Assembly: GCA_016218665.1 (NCBI GenBank) | Contig: JACRDI010000005.1 | Coordinates: forward strand, 1 to 64,000 | From: Desulfovibrio sp. | GTDB taxonomy: Bacteria; Desulfobacterota; Desulfovibrionia; Desulfovibrionales; Desulfovibrionaceae | Length of the DNA: 64,000 nucleotides | Direction of reading: 5' to 3' | Part shown: positions 38,465 through 47,527 of the stretch, piece after piece | How positions within the stretch are numbered: the stretch's first letter is position 1 | Layout: the number at the start of each line of letters is the position of its first letter | Made by a program: the position numbers and the translations under genes | The notes under the pieces: model-generated | Seen by the model: only the letters and a program-made list of their open reading frames with translations | Database searches by the model: none | What the model was told of the DNA's origin: nothing

Positions 38465-39202
38465 CTACAGGCCGGAGCCGAAGTTCAGGGCGTCTGCGCG
38501 GTGGAAATAGAGCTCCACGCGGCCGTTGGTCAGCTTGTTGTCGGCCGTGGTTTCCGGCCGTAGCGGGCGGGTGGAGCCGTAGGAGATGGCGCGTATCCGG
38601 GTGGGGATGATGGCCCCGTCGGAGGCGATGTGCCCGGCGGCGGCGGCCGCGCGCGCGCCGGAAAGCTCCCAGGCCGAGGCGAAGGGCCCGCCTGTGTGTT
38701 CGCTCTGGGAGGCGTGCCCGCGCACCAGCAGGTCCATGTTGTACTCCTTGAGCACGCCCAGGGCCTCGTCCAGCACGCGCTTGGCCTCGGGCGTCAGCTG
38801 GGCGGAGCCGGGGCGGAACATGGCGCTGTTGTTGATGCGCAGCAGCACGCCCGTCTCGTCGGAGGACAGCCCGCTCTGGCTCAGGAGGGCGGGGTTGTCC
38901 AGGATGATGCGCTTGAAGCGCGAGGCGATCTCGAACCGCTGCGACTGCGCCTGGGCGTCATCCGGCTTGGGGATGCCGCGGGTGGTGCGGTCCGCCGTGT
39001 TGGCGTTCACGTCCAGGGTCATCACCGGGCCGCCGGGCCCGCTGGTGTCGGAGGTGGGCTGGAAGTAGGTGGAGAGCACCTGCTTGGTCTCGGGCGGAAT
39101 CATGTTCATGATCCACATGAGCAGGAAGAAGGCCATCATGGCCGTGACGAAGTCGGCGTAGGCCACCTTCCAGGAACCGCCGTGGAACTTCTTGCGCGAC
39201 AT
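38465..39202 (-). CDS. motB: flagellar stator protein MotB
   Basis: A 245-aa peptidoglycan-anchoring stator subunit. A single TM (about 14-35, YADFVTAMMAFFLLMWIMN) with the essential proton-binding Asp follows a short basic N-terminus (MSRKKFHGGSW). The OmpA-like domain (about 110-235) has SAMFRPGSAQLTPEAKRVLD and a late NGRVELYF. It is 21 bp downstream of motA. Confidence 0.95.
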   Translation of the reverse strand: MSRKKFHGGSWKVAYADFVTAMMAFFLLMWIMNMIPPETKQVLSTYFQPTSDTSGPGGPVMTLDVNANTADRTTRGIPKPDDAQAQSQRFEIASRFKRIILDNPALLSQSGLSSDETGVLLRINNSAMFRPGSAQLTPEAKRVLDEALGVLKEYNMDLLVRGHASQSEHTGGPFASAWELSGARAAAAAGHIASDGAIIPTRIRAISYGSTRPLRPETTADNKLTNGRVELYFHRADALNFGSGL

Positions 39203-39223
39203 GGTCCGACAGTCCCCGCGCGG

Positions 39224-40072
39224 CTAGCGGCCCCGCAGGGACTCCTCCATCTCGAAGAAGGTGGGGCGCACGTCTTCGGGAATGGCCCTGCGGCCGTACT
39301 CCACGGCCATGACGGGGCTTGTTCCGGAAACCGCGGCGCTGATGGCCGCCTTGATGACGTTGAAGTAGGCGTTGCGCTCCTGGGCCAGGTTCTCCAGCTT
39401 GATGGCCATGGGGCCCACAAAGCCGTAGCAGAACAGCACGCCCAGGAAGGTGCCCACCAGCGCCGCGCCGATGCTGCGGCCCAGCACCTCTGGCGGCTGG
39501 CTTATCTGCCCCATGGTGAGGATGACCCCGAGCACCGCGGCCACGATGCCCAGGCCTGGCATGGACTCGGCCATCTTGCTGATCATGGTGCTGGTGGCCT
39601 CGGCCTGGTCGAGCATGGCGTCCATGTCGAGCTTCATGAGCTTTTCCAGCTCGCCCTGGTCGCCGGTGGTGATGAACACGCGCAGGGTGTCGCAGATGAA
39701 CAGCACCACGGCCGGGTCCTTGGTCACCAGGGGATAGTGCGAGAAGAGGATGCTCTCCTGCGGGTGCTCCACGTCGCGCTCGATGCTCGCCACGCCCTCC
39801 TTGCGCATCTTGATGAAGAGTATGCTCAGCAGGTGCAGCAGCTCCAGGTAGTTTGCCCGGCTGTAATAGCGCATGGAGACGATGAGCCGGATGCTCCTCA
39901 GCACCTGGCCGAACATGGAGCGCGACGAGCCGATGCAGAACGCGCCGAGCACCGCTCCGAAGATGATCATGAACTCCGCCGGCTGGAACAGCACCCGGAT
40001 GGGGCCGTTCTCCACCACGAAGCCGCCGATGACGGCCGCTAGAACGATGATGATGCCGATCAGTGTGAACAT
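39224..40072 (-). CDS. motA: flagellar stator protein MotA
   Basis: A 282-aa stator subunit with four membrane helices (about 5-22, 28-50, 165-185, 195-220) and a large cytoplasmic loop with RDVEHPQESILF. VAAVLGVILTMGQISQPPEV is typical MotA. MotA5MotB2 complexes drive rotation. The gene lies between the PilZ gene and motB. Confidence 0.95.
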   Translation of the reverse strand: MFTLIGIIIVLAAVIGGFVVENGPIRVLFQPAEFMIIFGAVLGAFCIGSSRSMFGQVLRSIRLIVSMRYYSRANYLELLHLLSILFIKMRKEGVASIERDVEHPQESILFSHYPLVTKDPAVVLFICDTLRVFITTGDQGELEKLMKLDMDAMLDQAEATSTMISKMAESMPGLGIVAAVLGVILTMGQISQPPEVLGRSIGAALVGTFLGVLFCYGFVGPMAIKLENLAQERNAYFNVIKAAISAAVSGTSPVMAVEYGRRAIPEDVRPTFFEMEESLRGR

Positions 40073-40087
40073 GCGGGTGCCTCGCGT

Positions 40088-40708
40088 TTAGTGCTCGCTT
40101 GCAGCATTGTTCTGCTCCTGGCCGGGCAGCGCGTCCAGTTCCAGCAGCAGGCGGTTCATGCGCAGGCCGCGCGGCTGCGCGCGCGCCGGGGCGCGGTCCA
40201 TGCGCGCCACCTCGTCGCACCAGGCCGCCAGCTCGCGGATGGCGTAGCGGGCCACGTAGAAGAAGGTCAGGGCCTTGTCGTCGCGGTCGGGCTGGGCGCG
40301 GTAGAGGATGTTCACGGCCACGGAGAGGCCGCCGTTCTCGGTGCGGCTGGCGGCCACGGGCTCCACCGCCAGCAGCAGCGCCAGCGATTGCTCCTCCTGG
40401 GCGGAAAGGGGCTGCGCGAGCTTGAGGTACAGGTAGGGAAGGCCGCCCGCTCCGCTGAGCAGCGCCAGCCCCGGGCCCAGTTCTTCCGGCCGGGGCAGCA
40501 GCAGTCTGAGGCCCGTGGCCGAGATGTCCTCGATCAGCAGGGAGCCGCATCCGGCGGGGCAGACGAGGTCGGGCCGGCCCAGCTCCTTCAGGTTCAGGCG
40601 GGTAGGGGTGTGCGCCGGGCGCAGCCACAGGGCCGCCTCGCGGAAGAGGGGTTGCGGCACCGCCACGCGCAGGCTGCGCCGGTCCGCCATGCTGCCTTGC
40701 TGTTCCAT
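40088..40708 (-). CDS. PilZ-domain protein
   Basis: A 206-aa protein. RRSLRV near residue 10 and LLIEDISATGLRLLL at about 56-70 fit the RxxxR and (D/N)xSxxG parts of a c-di-GMP-binding PilZ domain, though the spacing is long for the family. The C-terminal part is helical. It is the first gene of a motA-motB operon (15-bp gap), so it could tune stator activity in response to c-di-GMP as YcgR does. That role is inference. Confidence 0.75.
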   Translation of the reverse strand: MEQQGSMADRRSLRVAVPQPLFREAALWLRPAHTPTRLNLKELGRPDLVCPAGCGSLLIEDISATGLRLLLPRPEELGPGLALLSGAGGLPYLYLKLAQPLSAQEEQSLALLLAVEPVAASRTENGGLSVAVNILYRAQPDRDDKALTFFYVARYAIRELAAWCDEVARMDRAPARAQPRGLRMNRLLLELDALPGQEQNNAASEH

Positions 40709-40833
40709 GGCCTTCTCTCTTGTGGCAAATGGTACACGTATTACTGTGGGTAATTAGAGTAGCTGATCTGATTGGACATCACAAGCTGTTTCCCCGCCTG
40801 CACTGGCACCCGGCGCGGACTGGCGCGGCAACT

Positions 40834-40862
40834 TTGCATTTTTGCGCGTTCGGGCTTACAGT
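40834..40862 (+). promoter_or_regulatory. sigma70-type promoter for the 40.9-44.0 kb operon
   Basis: TTGCAT and TACAGT separated by 17 bp, ending 28 bp before the ATG at 40891. Confidence 0.55.
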
Positions 40863-40890
40863 GGGGGGAGACGATCAGGGGGCACGACGA

Positions 40891-41109
40891 ATGCGTTTTC
40901 AGGACTATGTGCGGCAGCAGGGCTACAAACGCTACACGGGCACGGTCTCGGCCGCGGTGTACGGCTACCTGCGCTGCGAAAACCCTGCCCGCGCCCAGTG
41001 GTGGTTCAAGCCCGGCAGCTACCAGTGCGCCGGCTGCAAGGCCCAGTGCGAGACCGACAGCCCCGAGGGCTTTCAAACCTTTTTGACCCTGGACGGCAAC
41101 GATGGCTGA
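40891..41109 (+). CDS. small protein with four cysteines
   Basis: A 72-aa protein (MRFQDYVRQQGYKRY). The ATG at 40891 follows AGGGGG; the open frame runs further upstream but a promoter lies there. C29, C46, C49 and C53 (CAGCKAQC) suggest a metal site. Its stop overlaps the next gene start by 8 bp. Function unknown. Confidence 0.65.
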   Translation: MRFQDYVRQQGYKRYTGTVSAAVYGYLRCENPARAQWWFKPGSYQCAGCKAQCETDSPEGFQTFLTLDGNDG

Positions 41110-41653
41110 CACCCTGCGCTCCCGGCTGCGCCGCCCGGTCCTGGCCGCCGGCCTGGCCCTTTGCCTGCTTGCGCCCCAGGCCGCCCAGGCCGCTGGCGAC
41201 GACTTGAAGCTCAACCTGTGCAAGCAGGTGCTCTCGCGCATGCTCTGTAAGAAGATCAGCGAGTTCGGCTACGTGGGCAAGCTGGACGAGGGCGTGTACA
41301 TCGTCAGCGTGTTCTACGCCTCCAAGAATTCCGAGATGCTGTGCGCCGTGACGACGGACGGCCAGGTCATCGTGCAGGACCGCACCTGGCGCGCCATGCG
41401 CCGCGTGGTGCCCTACGAACTGGACTCCGAAGGGCGCTGCCTGGTGACGCACTATTCCTCTCCGGACTGCCCGGCCAAGGGCGAGGCCAAGGCCTGCCCG
41501 CCCAAGGGCCCGCAAGACGCCAAGGAACAGGCCAAGGAAACCTTCTGGAACCGCCCGGTGCCGAGAATCCTGGAAGAGGAATACAAGGCCATGAGCGGCC
41601 GCGAACAGAACTCCACCGCCGCCCAGCCTCCGGCCGAGGGCGGGGAAAAATAG
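41102..41653 (+). CDS. exported protein of unknown function
   Basis: A 183-aa protein with a signal peptide (about 1-30, RRPVLAAGLALCLLAPQAAQA). The mature chain has several Cys (CKQVLSRMLC, CAVTT, CLVTHYSSPDC, ACPP) that could form disulfides, and a charged, Pro-rich end. No family recognised. Translationally coupled to the 72-aa gene before it. Confidence 0.7.
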   Translation: MADTLRSRLRRPVLAAGLALCLLAPQAAQAAGDDLKLNLCKQVLSRMLCKKISEFGYVGKLDEGVYIVSVFYASKNSEMLCAVTTDGQVIVQDRTWRAMRRVVPYELDSEGRCLVTHYSSPDCPAKGEAKACPPKGPQDAKEQAKETFWNRPVPRILEEEYKAMSGREQNSTAAQPPAEGGEK

Positions 41654-41733
41654 GCGCTTCCCCCAGGGCGGGGCGATGGCTCCCCGCCGCCTTTGTGGTT
41701 GCGCAGAAACGGAAAAACGGGAATACTCTGCGT

Positions 41734-43005
41734 ATGATCGACTCTGCGCAGTCCGCACAGGAGCCGCAGGCCAGCAAGGCCATCTTCGTGGCCCGGCAGC
41801 CCATCTTCGACGCCGAGGAAAAGGTCTGGGCGTACGAGCTGCTCTTCCGCAAGAGCGGCCAGGCCAAGACCGCCGACGTGGCCGAGGACGACCTCGCCAC
41901 GGCCTCGGTCATCGCCGACGGCTTCTCCCTCGCATTCAGCGGCATGGACAAGAGCCGCAAAGCCTTCATCAATTTTCCCCAGCGCCTGCTGCTGGACGAC
42001 ACCGTTTACGCCCTGCCCAAGGAGATCTGCGTGGTGGAGGTGCTGGAGACCATCACCCCCAGCCCGGAGATGGTGACGGCGCTGCGCAAGCTCAAGACCC
42101 ACGGCTACGTTCTGGCCCTGGACGACTACGTGGGCCAGCCCGGCTACGAGGAGATCATCGCCCTGGCGGACATCGTGAAGGTGGATCTGCTGGGCATGGA
42201 CGCCGCGCGCCTGCGCGAGGTGAGCGCCGGCCTGGGCAAATACGGCTGCCGCCTGCTGGCGGAAAAGGTCGAGGACCGCGCCACCTACGATCTGGCGCGG
42301 CAGCTGGGCTTCTCGCTGTTCCAGGGCTTCTTCTTCAGCCGTCCGGAAACCATGACCGGCAGCAAGGTGCCCACCCCGGTCATGGCCAAGATGCGGCTTT
42401 TGCGCGCGCTCTCGGGCGAGGACTACGACGTGCGCGAGCTGACGAAGATCATCTCCACCGACCCCAGCGTGAGCTACCGCCTGCTGAATTTCATCAACTC
42501 CGCCGCGTTCTCGCTGCGGGCCAACATCCAGTCCATAGGCCAGGCCCTCACGCTGCTCGGCCGGCAGCAGATCAAGCAATGGTTCCTGGCGGTCATCATC
42601 TCCGACTTCGACTCCTCGGCCAAGGTGCAGGAGGCCGCCTACACCTCCCTGCAGCGCGCCCGCTACCTGGAAAGCATGGGCAAGCTCTTGAATTCGCGCC
42701 AGTTCCCCTCGGAAACGCTCTTCCTCCTGGGCCTGTTCTCCAAGCTCGACGTGCTGCTTTCCCAGCCCATGGACAAGCTTCTGCAGAACATCCCCCTGAA
42801 CAAGGACGTGGAGGCCGCGCTCTTGTCCAAGCCTTCGTCCTATTGGGCCTGGCTCTCCCTGGTGGAGGACATCGAAATCGGCAACTGGGAGGACGTGTTC
42901 CAGTTCCTGGACAACAGGGAGCTTGACCGGGAGGCCTCGGCGAGTAATTATTCCGAAGCCATAACCTGGACCCAGACCCTGTTGCGCATCAAGGGAGGAA
43001 ACTAG
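41734..43005 (+). CDS. EAL-HDOD (YuxH-like) signalling protein
   Basis: A 423-aa protein: an EAL-type domain (about 15-205) opening with FVARQPIFDAEEKVWAYELL, where the EAL triad reads ELL and metal ligands look incomplete, so phosphodiesterase activity is doubtful. An HDOD domain follows (about 210-400; DPSVSYRLLNFINSAAF, LTLLGRQQIKQWF). Such proteins act in c-di-GMP-linked control of motility in other bacteria. The ATG at 41734 has only a weak RBS. Its stop abuts the next start. Confidence 0.88.
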   Translation: MIDSAQSAQEPQASKAIFVARQPIFDAEEKVWAYELLFRKSGQAKTADVAEDDLATASVIADGFSLAFSGMDKSRKAFINFPQRLLLDDTVYALPKEICVVEVLETITPSPEMVTALRKLKTHGYVLALDDYVGQPGYEEIIALADIVKVDLLGMDAARLREVSAGLGKYGCRLLAEKVEDRATYDLARQLGFSLFQGFFFSRPETMTGSKVPTPVMAKMRLLRALSGEDYDVRELTKIISTDPSVSYRLLNFINSAAFSLRANIQSIGQALTLLGRQQIKQWFLAVIISDFDSSAKVQEAAYTSLQRARYLESMGKLLNSRQFPSETLFLLGLFSKLDVLLSQPMDKLLQNIPLNKDVEAALLSKPSSYWAWLSLVEDIEIGNWEDVFQFLDNRELDREASASNYSEAITWTQTLLRIKGGN

Positions 43006-43962
43006 ATGCCGCTGACTCCCCCCACATCCGGCCGCCGCGCTTCCGGAGTGTCGGCCAGGCTTCTCGCCTTCGGCTTGGCGCTTCTGCTCGGGGCCGCCCC
43101 GGCCCTGGCCCAGGACGCCCCGCCACACGAGGGCGAGGGCGCCCGCCGCCCTGCCGCCAAGTCGGCCGCGAAGCCCGCACCCGCCGCAAAACCGGCGGCC
43201 AAGCCTGGCGAAAAATCCGCCAAGCCCCAGGGGCAGCAGGCCAAGTCCCAGCAGCCCGGCAAGGGCGCAGCTCCGGCCAAGAAGAAGGGCCCGGCCGTGC
43301 AGAACGACGGCAAGCCCTACCTGCGCTCCCTGGACAAGAACCACGACGGCCGCATTTCCAAGGATGAGTTCATGGCGGGCAGCAAGAAGCGCTTCGCCAA
43401 GGCCGACACCAACCGCGACGGGATCATCTCCCCGCAGGAGGCCAAGGCCGCCAAGGCCAAGCTCCAGGAGAAGGAAGCCAAGAGGGAGGCCAAGCGCCTG
43501 GCCGAAGGCAAGCCCGTGAAGCCCAAGAAGAAGAGCACCAGGCCGCCCAAGCCCTACCTTTCCACCTTCGACAAGAACAAGGACGGCCGGGTGAGCCAGA
43601 AGGAGTACCTGGTCCGGCGCGAGAAGAAGTTCGCCGAGATGGACCTGAACCACGACGGCGTCATCTCCAAGGAGGAGGCGCGCATCGCCAAGCAGCGCAT
43701 CCTGGAGCGCCGGGAGGAAAAGAAGGCCCTGGCCAAGGAGCGCCGCCTGCGCAAGATCGAGGAGGCCAGGCTCAAGGCCCTGCAGGCCGGGGCCAGTTCG
43801 CCCGGGCCGGAACTCACCGCTCCCGCCGCGCCGCCCCCTGCCGCCCCGTTGCCCGCGTCTCCGGCCACCCGCCCGGCCGCGCCGGGCACTCCGGCCCCGC
43901 AGGAGGCCCCGCTCACGCCCATTGCGCCCACGCTGCCCGCCCAGCCGGAGCCTGAGACCTAG
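43006..43962 (+). CDS. exported EF-hand calcium-binding protein with four loops
   Basis: A 318-aa protein. Signal peptide about 17-36; an Ala/Lys/Pro-rich spacer to about 100; two pairs of EF-hand loops DKNHDGRISKDEF, DTNRDGIISPQEA, DKNKDGRVSQKEY and DLNHDGVISKEEA with all acidic positions kept; charged helices between; and an Ala/Pro tail. It should bind Ca2+ in the periplasm or outside. The ATG directly follows the previous stop, with GGGAGG inside that gene. The role is unknown. Confidence 0.88.
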   Translation: MPLTPPTSGRRASGVSARLLAFGLALLLGAAPALAQDAPPHEGEGARRPAAKSAAKPAPAAKPAAKPGEKSAKPQGQQAKSQQPGKGAAPAKKKGPAVQNDGKPYLRSLDKNHDGRISKDEFMAGSKKRFAKADTNRDGIISPQEAKAAKAKLQEKEAKREAKRLAEGKPVKPKKKSTRPPKPYLSTFDKNKDGRVSQKEYLVRREKKFAEMDLNHDGVISKEEARIAKQRILERREEKKALAKERRLRKIEEARLKALQAGASSPGPELTAPAAPPPAAPLPASPATRPAAPGTPAPQEAPLTPIAPTLPAQPEPET

Positions 43963-43989
43963 ACCGGACAGCCAGCATCACAAAGGGAA

Positions 43990-44026
43990 GCGGCCCGCCT
44001 TCTGCGAAAGCGCAGGGGCGGGCCGC
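43990..44026. terminator. GC-rich hairpin after the EF-hand gene
   Basis: GCGGCCCGCC pairs with GGCGGGCCGC around an 17-nt loop. No U-tract, so it may protect the 3' end rather than terminate. Confidence 0.5.
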
Positions 44027-44163
44027 GTTGCGTTGGCGGACTGAAGAAGGGATCTGCGCGCAGGGACAGGGTTCGCGCCGGGCGGACGCAAGAGCGTCAG
44101 ACCGTTTGGAGGTCGAGGCCCGGCCTCTTCGGGGCTCCGCTCACGCCAGGGCGACGCAAGCAG

Positions 44164-44202
44164 AAGGCCCGCCTCCCCCTCGACAGGGCAGGCGGGCCTT
44201 TT
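44164..44202 (+). terminator. terminator between convergent EF-hand and htrA genes
   Basis: GGCCCGCC (44166-44173) pairs with GGCGGGCC (44191-44198), followed by TTTT. It lies 25 bp from the stop of the convergent protease gene and could serve both. Confidence 0.65.
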
Positions 44203-44226
44203 CGCGTCTCAAGTCCCGGTCTGGGC

Positions 44227-45732
44227 TCAGATCTTCATGCGCACGGTGTACACCTGCTCTCCGCGCTGCACGCTCAGAATCAGCTGGGTGTGCATCTGGT
44301 AGCGGTAGAAGGCCGAGAGCAGATCGGCCTCGGTGGCGGTGCGCAGGGTGCCTATCTGCAGGATGACGTCGCCGGGCTTGAGGCCCAGGCGCGCGGCCGG
44401 GCCTTCCGCCTTGACGGAGGCGACCTCCACGCCCGGCGTCTTGGCCTGGCCGGGAGACGTTGGGGCGGCAGCTGCGGCCATTCCCGCCCCGGAGCCGGGC
44501 GTGAAGCCCCAGCGCCAGGCGATGAGCCCCAGGCCCGCGTCGCGCTCAAGCACCTGCGGCCGCATCTGCACCTGGAACTGCTGACCCGCGCGGTTCAAAA
44601 GCACGTCCAGGCAGTCCCCGCGCGAGAAGCCCAGAAGCAGGCCCAGAAACTGCGCCTTGTCCTGCACCTTCTGCCCGCCCATGGCCAGCAGGGCGTCGCC
44701 GGGGCGGATGCCGGCCTTTTCCGCCGGGGTGCCGGGGAAGACCTCGGTGACCACCATGCCGCCGGGCTTTGGCAGGCCGTAGGCGGCCGCCTGCTCGGGC
44801 GTCATGTTCACGCCCAGCAGGCCCAGCCAGATGTGCGCCACGCGGCCCGTGGCGATGAGCTCGTCCAGCACGCCCTTGGCCTTGTTGATGGGGATGGCGA
44901 AGCTTAAGCCCCCGCCCCGGGCGAACACGGCGGCGTTGATGCCCACCACCTGGCCCAGGATGTTCAGGAGCGGCCCGCCGGAGTTGCCGGGGTTGATGGC
45001 CGCGTCGGTCTGGATGAGCCCGGCGAAGGTTTGCTGCCCGTTGCTGATGGAGCGGTCCAGGGCGGAGACCACGCCTGTGGTGACGGTGTGGGAAAGGCCG
45101 TAGGGGTTGCCGATGGCCACCACCGGCTCGCCGATCATGAGGCTTGCGGAATCGCCCATGCGCACCTGGGGCAGGGGCGGCTCGCCCTTGGCCAGCTCCA
45201 GGCGCAGCACGGCCAGGTCCATGTCCTGGTCCGCGCCCTGGAGGTGGGCGGTGAATTCGCGGCCGTCCTGCAGGCGGGCGGTTATCTGCGTGGCCCCGGT
45301 GATGACGTGGGCGTTGGTGAGCACATAGCCCTTCCGGCCATCGATGATGACGCCGGAGCCGAGATTCTGGGCGGTGCGCGGCTTGGGCGGCTGCTTCTGG
45401 GCCTGCTGCGCGGCGGAGTCGCCGAAGAAGCGCTGCAGGAGCGATTCCGGCGCAAAGGGGGCCTTCACCTCGCGGGCGCTGATGATGCTGACCACGGCCG
45501 GGCCGGCCTCCTGCACCACGCGCACCACGGGCGTGCGGCGCGGGTCGTCTGGGAGGGCTGCGGCGGGGGCAGGGGGCGACGGAGCGGGCTGCTGGACCTG
45601 CGCCGGGGCATTGGGCACCGGTGGATTGGGCGCGGGCGTGCGCTTCTGCGCCAGGCCGGAACCGGCCATCGGGGCGGCGGCGAGCAGCACGGCCAGCGCG
45701 GCGGCGACGAGGAAGCGCGCGTTTCCGGCCAC
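44227..45732 (-). CDS. HtrA/DegP-type periplasmic serine protease
   Basis: A 501-aa protease. The start is the GTG at 45732 just after the htpX stop, giving a signal peptide ([20 protein letters not shown]). A Pro/Ala linker leads to the trypsin-like domain: His in VLTNAHVITG, Asp in DQDMDLAVLRLEL, Ser in INPGNSGGPLLNI. Two PDZ domains follow (GMVVTEVFPGTPAEKAGIRP; VEVASVKAEGPAARLGLKPG). It degrades or refolds damaged envelope proteins. Pairing with htpX makes a membrane/envelope quality-control operon. Confidence 0.93.
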   Translation of the reverse strand: MAGNARFLVAAALAVLLAAAPMAGSGLAQKRTPAPNPPVPNAPAQVQQPAPSPPAPAAALPDDPRRTPVVRVVQEAGPAVVSIISAREVKAPFAPESLLQRFFGDSAAQQAQKQPPKPRTAQNLGSGVIIDGRKGYVLTNAHVITGATQITARLQDGREFTAHLQGADQDMDLAVLRLELAKGEPPLPQVRMGDSASLMIGEPVVAIGNPYGLSHTVTTGVVSALDRSISNGQQTFAGLIQTDAAINPGNSGGPLLNILGQVVGINAAVFARGGGLSFAIPINKAKGVLDELIATGRVAHIWLGLLGVNMTPEQAAAYGLPKPGGMVVTEVFPGTPAEKAGIRPGDALLAMGGQKVQDKAQFLGLLLGFSRGDCLDVLLNRAGQQFQVQMRPQVLERDAGLGLIAWRWGFTPGSGAGMAAAAAPTSPGQAKTPGVEVASVKAEGPAARLGLKPGDVILQIGTLRTATEADLLSAFYRYQMHTQLILSVQRGEQVYTVRMKI

Positions 45733-45734
45733 GG

Positions 45735-46619
45735 CTAGCGCCCCCACTGGCCGGACATCTTGCCGGCGCGCTGGGCGGCTATTTCCCGCAACCGCGCGAT
45801 GCGCTCGGGAATCGGCGGGTGGGTGCTGAACAGGTTGGCCATGTCCGCCCCGGAGAAGGGGTTCACGATGAACAGGTTCTCGGCCACGGGGCTGCCCGCA
45901 AGCGGAATCTGGCGCGCGGCCGCGTCCAGCCTGCCCAGGGCGTTGGCCAGGTCCAAGGGCCGGCCGGAGATGGCCGCCCCGGTCTCGTCGGCCAGGTACT
46001 CGCGCGAGCGGGAGATGGCCATCTGGATGAGCATGGCCGCCATGGGCGCGATGATGGCCAGGGCGATGGCCCCCAGGCCGCTTGTCCCCCCCTCGTCGTC
46101 GTCGCGCCTGCCCATGCCGAAGATGGCCCCCCACTGGAGCATGTTGGCGATGCTCATGATGGCCGCGCCAAGCACGGCGGCCACGCTCTGGATGAGGATG
46201 TCGCGGTTCTTGATGTGCGCGAGTTCGTGCGCCAGCACGCCGCGCAGTTCCTCCGGCGTGAGGGTCTGCATGATGCCCTGGGTGACGGCCACCACGGCGT
46301 TCTCCGGGTTCCTGCCCGTGGCGAAGGCGTTGGGGGAGTCCTGCGGGATGACGCAGATGCGCGGCTTGGGGATGCCCGCGTTGCGGGAAAGCTCCTCCAC
46401 CACGGCGTGCAGCCAGGGGCCGTCCGACGGGGAGAGCTCCTGCGCGCGGTACATGGACAGCACGATCTTGTCGGACCACCAGTAGCTGACGAAGTTCATG
46501 GCCAGGGCCAGCACCAGGGCGATGACGAGGCCGGCCCGGCCGCCCAGGGCCTGGCCCAGAAAGAGGATGATGGCCGTGAGCAGGGCCAGCAGGAAGAGCG
46601 TCTTCAGTTGGCTGGTCAT
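45735..46619 (-). CDS. htpX: HtpX-type membrane metalloprotease (M48)
   Basis: A 294-aa inner-membrane zinc protease. The start at 46619 (MTSQLKTLFLL) has GGAGGA 6 nt upstream. Two N-terminal helices, then the HEXXH site in LAHELAHIKNRDIL; the downstream Glu ligand is in SREYLADETGAA. LSPSDGPWLHAVVEELSRNA is typical. It removes misfolded membrane proteins. Confidence 0.94.
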   Translation of the reverse strand: MTSQLKTLFLLALLTAIILFLGQALGGRAGLVIALVLALAMNFVSYWWSDKIVLSMYRAQELSPSDGPWLHAVVEELSRNAGIPKPRICVIPQDSPNAFATGRNPENAVVAVTQGIMQTLTPEELRGVLAHELAHIKNRDILIQSVAAVLGAAIMSIANMLQWGAIFGMGRRDDDEGGTSGLGAIALAIIAPMAAMLIQMAISRSREYLADETGAAISGRPLDLANALGRLDAAARQIPLAGSPVAENLFIVNPFSGADMANLFSTHPPIPERIARLREIAAQRAGKMSGQWGR

Positions 46620-46733
46620 GGGGGTGTCCTCCGGTTCGAAGCCCATCCCGCGTGTGGGGCGGGGCGGGGATCAGCGCGGATCATCTAATGCCGGCCGGGG
46701 CGCAGTCAATGCGGTGGCCCTGCCTTGTGCGGG

Positions 46734-47486
46734 CTAGCCCTGCGTGCCGCCGGAGAACAGCTGCTCGCGCGTGGGGTAGCGGCCGCAGGCGAAGCGGGGC
46801 GCTTCCGGGCAGTAGCCCAGGGACTCGCACTTGGCTCCGGCCGTGGCGAAGATGGCCGGCAGCTCCTCCTTGCACAGGGCCAGCATGCGGTCGGCCATGG
46901 CGCGGATCTCCCACTGGGCGCGGTTGCAGCAGCGCAGGTGGAAGAAGTGCAGCAGGGAGCGGCAGTTCATGGTGATGACGATGCGCGTTTCCGCCGCCTG
47001 GGGCAGCACGAAGCGGGCGTCCTCCTTGGACTTCTCCTTGCGTCCGTGGGCCTCCAGAATGGCCTTCAGGTCGCGGTAGGCGTTGCCCACCTCGGCCATG
47101 AAGGCCTCGAAGCGTTCCTTGGCCTCGGGGATCTTGGCGATGGCTGGAGGCAGGATGTAGTCCATGTCCGAGCCGTCCACGTAGCGCTGGCTCTGCTGCG
47201 AGTAGGAGGCGATGCGGTGGCGCACGATCTGGTGCGAACACGCGCGGGAGATGCCCGCGATGGCGAAGGTGAAGCTGGCGTGCTCCACCGGGCTGTCGTG
47301 CCCGCTCTCCATGACCTTGCGCACGAAGTCGGCCTGGGTCTCGCGGTCCACCTCGCCGGAGAGCAACCTGGGCCACATGTCGGCCACGAAGCCCGCGTGG
47401 TAGCACTGCCGGAAGGCGGCGTAGATGAGGGACAGGGCGTTTGGCGTGGCGGCCAGGAGTTCCACGGAAAGTTGGGTGACGGGCAT
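46734..47486 (-). CDS. thyX: flavin-dependent thymidylate synthase
   Basis: A 250-aa enzyme making dTMP from dUMP with methylene-THF and FAD. The ThyX signature RHRIASYSQQSQRY (RHRxxSxxxxSxR) is present, plus ESGHDSPVEHASFTF and MNCRSLLHFFHLRC. The ATG at 47486 follows CGGAGCG. Confidence 0.97.
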   Translation of the reverse strand: MPVTQLSVELLAATPNALSLIYAAFRQCYHAGFVADMWPRLLSGEVDRETQADFVRKVMESGHDSPVEHASFTFAIAGISRACSHQIVRHRIASYSQQSQRYVDGSDMDYILPPAIAKIPEAKERFEAFMAEVGNAYRDLKAILEAHGRKEKSKEDARFVLPQAAETRIVITMNCRSLLHFFHLRCCNRAQWEIRAMADRMLALCKEELPAIFATAGAKCESLGYCPEAPRFACGRYPTREQLFSGGTQG

Positions 47487-47527
47487 TGGCGCTCCGGTTT
47501 CGTGTGGATGGTGGGACGGGCGCGGCG

